The notes under the pieces are model-generated. The model was not told the origin of the DNA. It did not search any database and saw nothing but the letters and a program-made list of their open reading frames with translations. From positions 62,001 to 126,000 of the forward strand of contig NZ_VJYB01000005.1 of the NCBI RefSeq assembly GCF_030400225.1: a DNA stretch of 64,000 nucleotides. The letters are read 5' to 3'. Each line of letters starts with the position of its first letter. Positions within the stretch are counted from its first letter, which is position 1. Shown piece by piece: positions 1-8,116 of this stretch. Made by a program: the position numbers and the translations under genes. This stretch comes from Lactobacillus sp. UCMA15818. Lineage in GTDB: Bacteria > Bacillota > Bacilli > Lactobacillales > Lactobacillaceae.

Positions 1-1399
1 ATATCGAATCCTGATTATTTAGTTCATTCTTTGCATTAATTTCGGAATAATTTTCATTTAACTTCATCCAAGGTGTGCCCTCCGTAAAACCTGAATTCTT
101 AGAATCATCCCATTGCATTGGTGTTCTTGCATTATCACGCGACTCTGTAGCTAAATATCGCATCATCGTATCATGATCAACTAATTTTTCACGATCCACA
201 AGCTGATGATAGGCCTCAAGCGATTCAATATCCTGATAATCTTTCAAATCCTTGAAATGTGCATTAGTCATTCCCAACTCTTCACCCTGATATACATAAG
301 GTGTCCCTTGTAGCATGTGCAGGATTGTTGCTAACATTTCTGCTGATTTAATTCGGTATTTCGGTGAATCATTGCCAAAGCGTGAAACAACTCGTGCACG
401 ATCATGGTTATTCCAATACAAGCTATTCCAGCCCTTACCATCTAGTGCTTCTTGCCATTTAGAAAGTGACCTCTTCAAATCCACTAATTTAACAGGCTGA
501 TCATTCCACTTGCCTAGTCTTGGATCATCATTCATTGTTAGGGTAACATGATCGAATTGAAATACCATGTTCAATTCTTTTGCTTCTAAACCTGTGTACT
601 TAATAGCATCATCTGGAGTTGAACTAGGCATTTCACCAACACTCATCAAATCATAATGTGAGAGAACTTTATCATTCATTTCTCTCAAATAATCATTGAG
701 TTTTGGCCCATCTGCTACCATTGGTTCAACATTTGCAAATTCAGCTTGTTTAGGATTAGGCGCATCTGGAAATCCAGCTGGTTTCGATAAAAAGTTAATA
801 ACATCCATTCTAAAGCCATCTATGCCCTTATCAAGCCAAAATCTCATTAGATCCCAGACATGTTCACGCACTTCTGAGTTTTCCCAATTCAAGTCTGGTT
901 GACCTTTCGCAAAAAGATGCAGATAATACTGTTTGGTAGACTCATTGTAGTCCCACGTTGAACCACCAAAAAATGAACCCCAATTATTTGGCACTTTTCC
1001 GTCTTTGCCATCACGCCAAATATAAAAGTCGCGATATGGATTGTTCTTACTCTTCTTACTTTCTTTAAACCATTCATGTTGATCAGATGTATGATTAACA
1101 ACCAAATCCATTACAATCTTTAAGCCTAGTCGATGCGCTTCTCTCAATAATTTGTCGAAGATCTCCATATTTCCAAACTTCGGTTGAATTGAGCGATAGT
1201 CACTGATATCATATCCATTATCTTTATCAGGTGATTTATATACTGGATTGAGCCAAATCACATCCACACCTAATTTCTTAATATATGGCAGTCGCTTCAA
1301 AACTCCTCCCAAGTCACCTATTCCATCACCATTACTATCTTGAAAACTCCTTGGATATACTTGATACACAACCGCTTTTTGCCACCATTTCTTTTTCAT
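1..1399 (-). CDS. alpha-glucosidase, GH13 oligo-1,6-glucosidase type (3' end outside window)
   Basis: Intracellular glycoside hydrolase expected to release glucose from short alpha-glucosides brought in by the neighbouring transporter. It reads in frame from ATG at 1399 to the window edge, about 466 residues, so only the C-terminal beta domain is missing. Visible GH13 motifs: DLVVNHTS at residues 98-105, GFRMDVIN with nucleophile Asp199, VGEMP with acid/base Glu256, and NNHD with Asp333. This spacing matches the Bacillus oligo-1,6-glucosidase family. There is no signal peptide. The ribosome binding site AAGGAGAGG lies just upstream, and the gene follows the transporter by 28 nt, so the two are one operon. 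Trehalose-6-phosphate hydrolase is an alternative; FRMDVIN rather than FRLDVIN makes it less likely. Confidence 0.88.
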   Translation of the reverse strand, partial: MKKKWWQKAVVYQVYPRSFQDSNGDGIGDLGGVLKRLPYIKKLGVDVIWLNPVYKSPDKDNGYDISDYRSIQPKFGNMEIFDKLLREAHRLGLKIVMDLVVNHTSDQHEWFKESKKSKNNPYRDFYIWRDGKDGKVPNNWGSFFGGSTWDYNESTKQYYLHLFAKGQPDLNWENSEVREHVWDLMRFWLDKGIDGFRMDVINFLSKPAGFPDAPNPKQAEFANVEPMVADGPKLNDYLREMNDKVLSHYDLMSVGEMPSSTPDDAIKYTGLEAKELNMVFQFDHVTLTMNDDPRLGKWNDQPVKLVDLKRSLSKWQEALDGKGWNSLYWNNHDRARVVSRFGNDSPKYRIKSAEMLATILHMLQGTPYVYQGEELGMTNAHFKDLKDYQDIESLEAYHQLVDREKLVDHDTMMRYLATESRDNARTPMQWDDSKNSGFTEGTPWMKLNENYSEINAKNELNNQDSI

Positions 1400-1427
1400 C
1401 TTACTATCCCTCTCCTTCAAACAATTA

Positions 1428-2843
1428 TTATTTACTTTTTGCTATACCTTCTTGAGGCTTGTCTTCCTTGATAACACCAACTGCAACAGCACCCAAAAGC
1501 ATTACAATTCCGGCAACCAGAATCATGCCTGGCATTGAATTGTTGATCAACGGGAAGATTGCAAAACTCGCAACTGATGCAATAATTTGCGGTAAACAGA
1601 TACCACAATTAAACAATCCCATATAAGCGCCCTCATTTTTACCATTTAGAGCAGAAGTAAAAATTGAAAATGCCTCTGTCTGCATTGTAAGATACGAAAT
1701 TCCAATTAAACAAAATGGTAAGATTAACAGATATTGATTATGCGTTAGGAAAACACCCACAAAACCAATTGCTCCCATTATAAGACCAACTCGAAACCAA
1801 AACTTTCTTTTCAAAGGATTCGTCTTTGATAAGATTAAGAATCCCCAGATAACAGCTGCGATAGATTGAATGCATGTTAAGATTCCATACCAATTTCCTG
1901 CAGCTTGATAACCTGCTGATGCCGTATTTGCTGTATTCCAAACATTTTTAGCAATTGCTCCGGTTGCATATGTCCAGAGATATTGGAATGCAAACCAGTC
2001 AAATAATTGAACAAATGAAACTTCCCAAAAAGCACGGGGCGCTCTCTTAACCAAAGACCACAATGAAGGAACTTCTTTATGATGATTAGGGTCAAGATGA
2101 TGATATTCAGCATATGCTACAGGATCATATTCTCTAACCTTCATAACCGTATATACCGAAGTTGCTAATAAGATTATGGCTCCGATATAAAAAGAAAGTC
2201 TGACAGATAAGGGAACAACTCCTTGGTCTGCAATATTTGAAACACCAAACATTGTAAGTAAAAATGGAAATACCGTTGCAACAACTCCACCAAGATTACT
2301 AAATGATTGCTGCCATGACCATGCTAAATCTTTTTGGTCTTCATTAACCATATCCCCGACAATCATCTTGAATGGCTGCATACAAACATTACTTGATAAA
2401 TCCATGAATAAAATTGCAATTGCTCCGAAAGTTAGTGCTGCGATAGATGCATATCCAAATCCAAATGACCCCGCATTCGGCAATAACACCATTACTAATG
2501 CGGCAATTGGTGCTCCCAACATCAAGTATGGCATTCTTCTACCATACTTGTTTGACCACGTTAAATCTGAATACTTTCCAACTAAGGGCTGTACTATCAT
2601 TCCTGCCAACGGAGGTAGTATAAAAAAGAATCCTAATTTAGTCGGGTTAGCACCAATTGTCTGGAAGATTCGCCCCATTTGCGATGACTGTAAAGAAAAA
2701 GCCATATTGACACCGAAGAAGCCAAAGGTCATTGCAAAAATTGTACTAAGCGGCAACTTGGGAAGAGAGTTGGTAATAACTGAAGTGCCTTTTTTGTTAC
2801 CGGTTACATTTTTATTAACCGAACTAGAAACTTTCCTTTCCAT
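1428..2843 (-). CDS. MFS sugar transporter, SLC45/GPH-like
   Basis: Twelve-helix membrane protein of 471 residues, probably a proton-coupled importer of an alpha-glucoside such as maltose, isomaltose or sucrose. The GRRMPYLMLGAP sequence after the second or third helix is characteristic of the SLC45-type sucrose/maltose carriers. Hydrophobic segments run through the whole length, with a short charged N terminus and a lysine-rich C terminus. An in-frame GTG lies three codons earlier (2852), but GAGGAG sits 8 nt before the ATG at 2843, so this start is preferred. It is first in the operon with the alpha-glucosidase and is divergent from a LacI regulator. The actual sugar cannot be read from sequence. 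Confidence 0.85.
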   Translation of the reverse strand: MERKVSSSVNKNVTGNKKGTSVITNSLPKLPLSTIFAMTFGFFGVNMAFSLQSSQMGRIFQTIGANPTKLGFFFILPPLAGMIVQPLVGKYSDLTWSNKYGRRMPYLMLGAPIAALVMVLLPNAGSFGFGYASIAALTFGAIAILFMDLSSNVCMQPFKMIVGDMVNEDQKDLAWSWQQSFSNLGGVVATVFPFLLTMFGVSNIADQGVVPLSVRLSFYIGAIILLATSVYTVMKVREYDPVAYAEYHHLDPNHHKEVPSLWSLVKRAPRAFWEVSFVQLFDWFAFQYLWTYATGAIAKNVWNTANTASAGYQAAGNWYGILTCIQSIAAVIWGFLILSKTNPLKRKFWFRVGLIMGAIGFVGVFLTHNQYLLILPFCLIGISYLTMQTEAFSIFTSALNGKNEGAYMGLFNCGICLPQIIASVASFAIFPLINNSMPGMILVAGIVMLLGAVAVGVIKEDKPQEGIAKSK

Positions 2844-2892
2844 ATCTATCACTCCTCGTATTATATAAATTGTGTAATTGCTTTCACAGAGT

Positions 2893-2921
2893 ATTATAAT
2901 ACCTAGAGCAAACGTTTACAA
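2893..2921 (-). promoter_or_regulatory. promoter of the transporter-glucosidase operon
   Basis: Minus-strand -35 TTGTAA (2916-2921) and -10 TATAAT (2893-2898) are separated by exactly 17 bp. The operator at 2908-2919 overlaps the -35 box and spacer, so bound repressor would block RNA polymerase. Confidence 0.75.
2908..2919. promoter_or_regulatory. LacI-family operator or cre-like site, copy 1
   Basis: GCAAACGTTTAC contains the AAACGTTT core typical of LacI/GalR operators. On the minus strand TGTAAACGTTTGCT also fits the catabolite-response element pattern TGWAARCGYTWNCW, so either the local LacI protein or CcpA, or both, could bind. Confidence 0.7.
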
Positions 2922-2938
2922 TAGATATTTATAAAAAA

Positions 2939-2950
2939 GTAAACGTTTGC
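2939..2950. promoter_or_regulatory. LacI-family operator, copy 2 (mirror image of copy 1)
   Basis: GTAAACGTTTGC is the exact reverse complement of the first site. The centres are 31 bp apart, about three helical turns, which suits co-operative binding by a dimer pair. It lies toward the lacI-family gene and could mediate autoregulation. Confidence 0.65.
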
Positions 2951-3027
2951 CTTAGAGTGTTTATACTTATTTATTTTATTTCTATTTTGCGTTAAAATAA
3001 TACATATAAACTGTAAGGAGCGTTGTC

Positions 3028-4035
3028 ATGAGCATCACTATTAAAGATATAGCTAGAGAAACCGGTTTTTCTGTCGCAACTGTTTCGCGAGTTTTATCTG
3101 ACAAGACGGGATTCTTTAGTCCACAGACTGCCATAATCGTCCGCGAAGCTGCTGCAAATCTTGGATACAAAAAAAATATGGCTGCAACTGAATTAGTTAC
3201 ACAAAAGAGTAATGTTATTGCCGTGATTGTTAACTCTACTAAAACAAACTTCTCAGACCAGATAATTAATGGCATTCAAAAAAGGGCTGACGAAGCTGAA
3301 AAAAGAGTTATCATTCTATATGCTGGTGATCGTAATGAACGTGCGCAAAAAATTGCATTATCAACTGCTTTAGAACGACCAATTCTTGGAATCTTACTCC
3401 TATCGGTCGACCTTTTTCCATCAAATCTTGACATCTTGACATCTTCTCAGATTCCTTTTTATTTTTTATCAATCTCATTTAAGAATAATGAGTTAAATTA
3501 TATTTCCTCAGATGATCAAGAAATTGGTTATCAAGCAACCAGATACCTGCTTGAGCAAGGACATAAAAATATTGGCATAGCGGGATTAGATATTACAAAT
3601 AGTGCTCATACAGGCGTATTGCGTTTCAAAGGATATCAACAAGCACTAAATGAATCTGGAATAACCTTCAAACAACACTGGCTACAAACAGGTGACTACA
3701 GTTACGAATCTGGAATTTCCGCCTTGCGAAACTACTGCTTAAACAAAGACGTTACAGCTGTGATTGCAGCTAGCGATCTAGTTGGAATCGGTATTTTGAA
3801 CGAATGTAGTCACTTAAAAATTAATGTTCCTGCTGAACTATCGATTATCACTATCGATGGAACTAATCTTTGCAAACTTGTCCGTCCACAATTATCAAGC
3901 GTCACTCAAGACTTTTATCGCATGGGATACCTGGGAACTACTTATTTGATTAATAGTGCTCAAAACAATGCTTATACAAGTATCGTAATTAACCAGCGGC
4001 AAAGTGTGCAAAAAATTAGTAGTACTGATTACTAA
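3028..4035 (+). CDS. LacI/GalR-family transcriptional regulator
   Basis: Repressor of 335 residues. The N-terminal helix-turn-helix with hinge is visible in residues 1-55 (TIKDIARETGFSVATVSRVL, then the YKKN hinge region). The rest is a periplasmic-binding-protein-like sugar-sensing domain. ATG is preceded by AAGGAG at good spacing. It is divergent from the sugar transporter and alpha-glucosidase and shares the operator-bearing gap with them, so it most likely represses that operon until an alpha-glucoside is present. The residues between Asp96 and Leu140 are hydrophobic and unusual in detail but keep the family fold. A MalR-type role is inferred from context only. Confidence 0.88.
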   Translation: MSITIKDIARETGFSVATVSRVLSDKTGFFSPQTAIIVREAAANLGYKKNMAATELVTQKSNVIAVIVNSTKTNFSDQIINGIQKRADEAEKRVIILYAGDRNERAQKIALSTALERPILGILLLSVDLFPSNLDILTSSQIPFYFLSISFKNNELNYISSDDQEIGYQATRYLLEQGHKNIGIAGLDITNSAHTGVLRFKGYQQALNESGITFKQHWLQTGDYSYESGISALRNYCLNKDVTAVIAASDLVGIGILNECSHLKINVPAELSIITIDGTNLCKLVRPQLSSVTQDFYRMGYLGTTYLINSAQNNAYTSIVINQRQSVQKISSTDY

Positions 4036-4080
4036 AAAACATACTCCAATAAGATGGAACGTGCTTATCCAGAACAATAG

Positions 4081-4155
4081 AAAAGGAGGTCAAGTCAAAA
4101 GTTAACCTTTGGCTCGACCTCCTTATTATTAATTCCATGTAAATGTGTTCCAAAT
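4081..4155. terminator. dispersed hairpin repeat copy A, bidirectional terminator
   Basis: Arms AAGGAGGTC (4083-4091) and GACCTCCTT (4116-4124) flank a CAAAAGTTAACCTTTG core. It lies between the convergent ends of the LacI-family gene and the 4161-4463 gene. Five related copies occur in the window (25141, 28800, 31170, 40972/41093, 61976). Confidence 0.65.
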
Positions 4156-4160
4156 AATAA

Positions 4161-4463
4161 TTAAAACCAAATTGGCATCATCATTGCTGTAACTGCTGTT
4201 GCATCATATTTGACAGCACGCTTTTTTATCTGGTTATGCAGCGTAATCAATGCAGCCGGAAAATCTTTTTGATGCTGCCAGTAGTACAGTACAATTTCTT
4301 TAGAGAGCTTGCTGGCAACTAAATCACAGTTTCCAGTTTTTTCCAGTTCCTTAGCCATAGCCAAAATAATTTCACCGGCACCTGCTTGCTGCTTAACTTG
4401 TTCATCAGCATAAGCAGCACTCAATTGATCCAACATTTTTTCTATCTCATTTTCTTTTGCCAT
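4161..4463 (-). CDS. small helical protein, possibly a bacteriocin immunity protein
   Basis: Protein of 100 residues that I do not recognise with certainty. It is predicted to be almost wholly alpha-helical, rich in Ala, Lys and Glu, with no signal peptide or membrane segment. Its length, helical make-up and a central LYYWQHQKDFPAALITLHNQI stretch recall the helical bundle of enterocin-A-type immunity proteins, but no bacteriocin precursor was found nearby. It ends in an aromatic tail (MPIWF). It is 20 nt downstream of the AAA ATPase gene on the same strand and is probably co-transcribed with it. The functional assignment is a guess. Confidence 0.55.
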   Translation of the reverse strand: MAKENEIEKMLDQLSAAYADEQVKQQAGAGEIILAMAKELEKTGNCDLVASKLSKEIVLYYWQHQKDFPAALITLHNQIKKRAVKYDATAVTAMMMPIWF

Positions 4464-4483
4464 AAGTTTCCTCCTGCAATAAT

Positions 4484-5206
4484 TTAATCAAACAGATTTC
4501 TCAAAACTTGCTCCTTATTGTTGATAAACATCTCTGTTATTTGGTAACTCTCTGTTTCCTCATATGCACAATTATGCACTTCTCCATCATCAAATACCAA
4601 GATTTCCGCCCCAGGGTATCCTAAAAGAATCGGTGAATGAGAGACAATAATGAACTGTGAGCCAGCGTTGACACATTGCCTAATCTCTGACAGCAGCGCC
4701 AATTGCCGCTGTTGTGATAGTGCCGCTTCAGGTTCGTCTAAAATATAGAGTCCGTTTGGCTTGAACTGCTTTTGTGCAAGTGCCAAGAAACTTTCACCGT
4801 GGGACTTCTCGTGATAATTCTCTGCTGGATGTTTTTTATCAGAATATTCTAGCTCTTTGGTAGCAACATTGTAAAAACTCTCTGCACGTAGGAAGTACCC
4901 CCAATCAGCGCGAATGGCTCCCCCCGATACGCGCATTCCGTTAAACAATTCCGAATGTGTGTCATATGTTGAGAACTGATAATTACGACTTCCACCTTCA
5001 GGATTGAAACCATACTTGATTGCAATTGCTTCTAACAAGGTCGACTTTCCACTCCCATTTTCTCCTGCAAAAAAAGTCACTGGATGATTAAAATCAAGTT
5101 GTGTTAGTCCACTTAGTGAAGCTATCGTTCGGGTGTAACTCTCTTCGGCAATTTTGTTCCAATCTATCGTGATTCGCTGAATAAAGTTAGCATTGATTAT
5201 AATCAC
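4484..5206 (-). CDS. AAA/ABC-type ATPase, RecF/SMC-like
   Basis: Soluble ATPase of about 240 residues. Walker A GENGSGKST (residues 48-56), an ABC-like signature around SHGESFLAL and a Walker B ending LYILDEPEAALS are all visible, followed by the SHSPIL switch. This is the compact stand-alone ATPase type found in many Firmicutes, with no membrane domain. The biological role is unknown; the fold is shared with DNA-repair and phage-defence ATPases. The start is unclear: the only SD-like sequence, AAGAAGG, overlaps the GTG at 5206, which suggests that a rare ATT or ATC start a few codons later may be used. The next gene downstream is the small helical protein. Confidence 0.78.
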   Translation of the reverse strand: MIIINANFIQRITIDWNKIAEESYTRTIASLSGLTQLDFNHPVTFFAGENGSGKSTLLEAIAIKYGFNPEGGSRNYQFSTYDTHSELFNGMRVSGGAIRADWGYFLRAESFYNVATKELEYSDKKHPAENYHEKSHGESFLALAQKQFKPNGLYILDEPEAALSQQRQLALLSEIRQCVNAGSQFIIVSHSPILLGYPGAEILVFDDGEVHNCAYEETESYQITEMFINNKEQVLRNLFD

Positions 5207-5217
5207 CTTCTTTTATA

Positions 5218-5367
5218 CTAATACCCTTTGATTTCATATACTTGATATTCTTTATCAAAATAATCCCCTATTTCTTCAGTTAGTCCGACCGACCATAGAT
5301 TGTGCACATCCCCTCAACCATCAAATAATTTATCAACCTTGCTTACCCCAGAAACTTGATATATCAT
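5218..5367 (-). pseudogene. remnant of a GNAT-like acetyltransferase gene
   Basis: Reading from ATG 5367 gives 17 codons ending KVDKLFDG, then TGA at 5314-5316, then another open stretch to TAG at 5218. The start resembles a GNAT-type N terminus (IYxVS...LFDGW), with the expected Trp codon replaced by a stop; the remainder is far too short for a GNAT domain. It is directly upstream of the AAA ATPase. The rest of the 5207-5565 gap is AT-rich with no other recognisable gene except the mini-ORF at 5496. Confidence 0.35.
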
Positions 5368-5495
5368 TTTTCTGTCTCACTAATTTTACTAATCAAATTA
5401 TAATCGATTCACGCTATAGATTAATCAAAACCATATTCAAATTTGTTTAACTTTATTATAGAATATATTAAACGATAAATCACCCGGAGGGAAAA

Positions 5496-5576
5496 ATGTG
5501 CAAACTCTTATTTTCTTTTATTAAGTTATCTCCAATAAAATCTGTGAAAAAGCTAGTGTTGTCCTATGAACGTTAG
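5496..5576 (+). CDS. 26-residue upstream ORF overlapping the EamA gene start
   Basis: The ATG is preceded by a strong GGAGGG at 4 nt spacing. The peptide is short and basic-hydrophobic (begins MCKLLFSFIKL) and its stop at 5574-5576 lies inside the next gene, overlapping it by 11 nt in another frame. The EamA start itself has no good ribosome binding site, so ribosomes terminating here may re-initiate there. This suggests translational coupling or a regulatory leader peptide. No homology is claimed. Confidence 0.5.
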   Translation: MCKLLFSFIKLSPIKSVKKLVLSYER

Positions 5577-6480
5577 ATATCGTGGTATTGTCCTAGCTAT
5601 CTCTGGAGCATCATTTTGGGGAACGTCTGGTGTCGCAGTTCAATATCTATATCTGCACACCACAATCACATCTGCTTGGTTAGTTGACTTGCGCCTGATA
5701 GGGACCGGATTACTGCTTACAATCTGGGCTCATTATCTGTATTATGGAGAGATAAAAGCTCTGTTATCTGACAAACATACGTGGCCAAGCTTACTGCCAT
5801 TTTCAATTATTGGAGTCGGTGGTTCACAATTCACTTATTTTATGGCTGTCCAATATAGTAATGCTTCCACTGCAACGGTCATTCAGTTTCTTTCACCACT
5901 GTTTATAATTATGTATATGTTGCTGATCAAACATATCTTGCCTAAGCGAATAGAAATAATTTCTGTCTTTGTAGCAATCATCGGAACCATTTTTTTAGTT
6001 ACTAATGGCCATTTAGATCATCTGTCACTCTCAATGCAAACACTTGTCTGGGGATTGCTAGCAGCCTTTTGTACCGCGATGGAAGTCGTAATTCCCACTC
6101 AATTAATGCAGCGCTACCAAACAATTCCAATAATAGGAGTCTCAATGTCACTATGTGGAGTCTGTCTTTCACCTGTCCTCCTATTTATACCATGGCCCCC
6201 GCTTACACTGTTTGATTGGGGATTGATTGTGTATATCATCATTGGTGGGACACTGTTTGCCTATTTATTCTTCCTTGCAAGCATCCGCTATATTTCCGCA
6301 AGTACTACTGGAATGCTAGGTGCATTTGAACCCCTAGTTGCTACAATTCTATCAGTTGCTTTGTTGGGTACTCATCTTGGTATATTTGCACTTATTGGCG
6401 GTACATTGATTATAGTGGCAGCAATTATCCAATCGCTACCCATTGAAAAAATCATTAAGGCACATAAAAAAGCAAGCTAG
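5566..6480 (+). CDS. EamA/DMT-family transporter
   Basis: Membrane protein of 304 residues with about ten hydrophobic helices arranged as two EamA repeats (roughly residues 8-140 and 155-292). Typical motifs are GASFWGTSGVAVQYL in the first helix and FEPLVATILSVALLGTHLG near the end. Family members export amino acids or other metabolites; the substrate is unknown. The start at 5566 lacks an upstream SD but lies within a mini-ORF that has one, implying coupled translation. The gene is followed immediately by a rho-independent terminator. Confidence 0.85.
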   Translation: MNVRYRGIVLAISGASFWGTSGVAVQYLYLHTTITSAWLVDLRLIGTGLLLTIWAHYLYYGEIKALLSDKHTWPSLLPFSIIGVGGSQFTYFMAVQYSNASTATVIQFLSPLFIIMYMLLIKHILPKRIEIISVFVAIIGTIFLVTNGHLDHLSLSMQTLVWGLLAAFCTAMEVVIPTQLMQRYQTIPIIGVSMSLCGVCLSPVLLFIPWPPLTLFDWGLIVYIIIGGTLFAYLFFLASIRYISASTTGMLGAFEPLVATILSVALLGTHLGIFALIGGTLIIVAAIIQSLPIEKIIKAHKKAS

Positions 6481-6511
6481 TCCGAATTATACTGGATTCG
6501 CTTGTTTTTTT
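6473..6511 (+). terminator. terminator after the EamA gene
   Basis: CAAGC (6473-6477) pairs with GCTTG (6500-6504), with further pairing of AGTCC and GGATT inside the hairpin, and seven T residues follow. It overlaps the last codons of the gene. Confidence 0.65.
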
Positions 6512-6540
6512 AGTCCATTTATTTAGACCGTAACCAATTT

Positions 6541-7353
6541 TTACTTAGGATTTTTAGTAATATCCGAACCAAAATATTTCTTTGAAAGTTTCTGCAAAGT
6601 TCCATCATTTCTAAGTGTCTGCAATGCTTTGTTAATTCGTCCTTGTAGTTTTTTATTTTTCTTATTTAAGAGGGCTGAAATTTTAACTGGTTTAACCTGC
6701 TTTGATAAGTCCTTGAAGTGTAAGTCACTCACCTTATTACTCTTAGCATATGCATAATACGCTTCCGCCGCATTTATTGTTCCATTAACTCTGCCTTGGC
6801 GAATTAATGACAGACTTGTTGCAAAATCTCCCGAAGAAACAATCGTCGCTTTATATTTTTTTGCGAGGATTTCATTATTGGTCCCTGTTCCTTCTGCAAA
6901 TTTTTTATTCTTAACCTCTTTCAAGTTATTAATCTTATTTTTCTTTGAAGAAATTAGAGCATAGCGTGAATAGATATAAGGTTTAGAAAAAATATATACT
7001 TTTTTTCTTTCAGGAGTCTGTGTTATATTATTTAGCACTATATCGTACTTCGAAGCCCCTACTCCTGCAATTAGTGAATCCCACTTTGTTGGTACAAACT
7101 TGGCTTTTACTCCCATTTTTTTCGCAAGGGCTTTCCCTAAATCTACTTCAAACCCTGTTAGTTTTCCATCTGAGCGATATGAGTAAGGCTTATATGTTCC
7201 TTCTAACCCTATTGTTAATTGATCTTTATTTATTAAGTCATCTTTGTACGAAGATGCGTTAGCCTTCGTGGCTAGTCCTATAAAAATTCCAAAAGTAATT
7301 ATGATTGCTGCTATTAATACTTCTATTTTTAAAATAATTTTTTGTTCTCTCAT
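6541..7353 (-). CDS. amino-acid (probably cystine) ABC transporter substrate-binding protein
   Basis: Extracytoplasmic solute receptor of 270 residues, family 3. After an N-terminal hydrophobic segment (residues 10-28) the mature domain starts near LTIGLEGTYKPYSY and contains GFEVDLGKALAKKMG and the WDSLIAGVGASKYDIVLNNITQTPERK region typical of cystine/polar amino-acid binders. There is no lipobox cysteine: the cleavage region reads ATKANA-SS, suggesting an uncleaved anchor or type I signal peptide instead of a lipoprotein. ATG follows GGGGGAT at 7 nt. It is third in the permease-ATPase-receptor operon. Cystine specificity is inferred from family resemblance and from the cysteine codons in the leader peptide. 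Confidence 0.83.
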   Translation of the reverse strand: MREQKIILKIEVLIAAIIITFGIFIGLATKANASSYKDDLINKDQLTIGLEGTYKPYSYRSDGKLTGFEVDLGKALAKKMGVKAKFVPTKWDSLIAGVGASKYDIVLNNITQTPERKKVYIFSKPYIYSRYALISSKKNKINNLKEVKNKKFAEGTGTNNEILAKKYKATIVSSGDFATSLSLIRQGRVNGTINAAEAYYAYAKSNKVSDLHFKDLSKQVKPVKISALLNKKNKKLQGRINKALQTLRNDGTLQKLSKKYFGSDITKNPK

Positions 7354-7378
7354 ATCAAAAATCCCCCAAAATTAGTTT

Positions 7379-8116
7379 TTATTTTAATACCATAGATGAC
7401 AGAAATTTCGTAATTCTCAAATTTTTATTGTTTTTGAAAAAAGGATCAGGTTTCCCATCATAAATAATATTTCCATCTTCTACAAATACTATTTTGTCGG
7501 CTACTTGTTGTGCAAACGACATATTATGTGTAACAATCACCATTGATTGCCCATCTTTTGCAAGTTGCAAAAGGACCTGTAAAACCTCAAGTTCTAATTC
7601 GGGATCTAATGCAGAAGTAGGTTCATCAAGTAAAATATACTCTGGATTCATGGCTAAAGAGCGTGCAATTGCTACTCTTTGTGCCTGACCACCCGAAAGT
7701 TCTTCTGGATAATTATCAATTTTAGATTCCAATCCAATTTTTTTTAATATTTTTTTTGCATTTTTAATCGCTGTTTCTTTATCGAGCTTTAACACCTGAG
7801 TAGGTCCTTCAATTATATTGCCAAGAACTGAAAAATGAGGAAATAGATTATAACTTTGAAATACCATCCCTGTTTTCCGTCGTACGTAAGATAATTCTTT
7901 TTTATCAATCCCCTTTGTAAAGTCAATTATCAAATCATCAAACAAATACTTCCCCCTCTCTGGTGTTTCTAATAAATTCAACGAACGTAAAATTGTTGAT
8001 TTTCCAGAACCGGATGGTCCTACTAAAACAGTAACCTTTTTCTTTGGGAACTCTAGATTAATATTCTTTAAAACAAGGTGATTACCATATGATTTATTAA
8101 TTTCTCTCAACTCCAT
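7379..8116 (-). CDS. amino-acid ABC transporter ATP-binding protein
   Basis: ATPase of 245 residues that powers the adjacent permease. Walker A GPSGSGKST, Q-loop region VFQSYNLFPHFSV, signature LSGGQAQRVAIARSLA, Walker B YILLDEPTSALDPE and H-switch VTHNMSFA are all present and intact. An in-frame TTG precedes the chosen ATG by one codon; AAGGAGGTGG upstream favours the ATG at 8116. The gene overlaps the 3' end of the permease by 20 nt, showing tight coupling. It belongs to the polar amino-acid (GlnQ/TcyC/TcyN) subfamily. Confidence 0.9.
   Translation of the reverse strand: MELREINKSYGNHLVLKNINLEFPKKKVTVLVGPSGSGKSTILRSLNLLETPERGKYLFDDLIIDFTKGIDKKELSYVRRKTGMVFQSYNLFPHFSVLGNIIEGPTQVLKLDKETAIKNAKKILKKIGLESKIDNYPEELSGGQAQRVAIARSLAMNPEYILLDEPTSALDPELELEVLQVLLQLAKDGQSMVIVTHNMSFAQQVADKIVFVEDGNIIYDGKPDPFFKNNKNLRITKFLSSMVLK

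Noticed and set aside
2368-2868. 166-residue plus-strand open frame inside the sugar transporter
   Set aside because: It is antisense to a clear transporter gene, has no ribosome binding site and no recognisable protein features.
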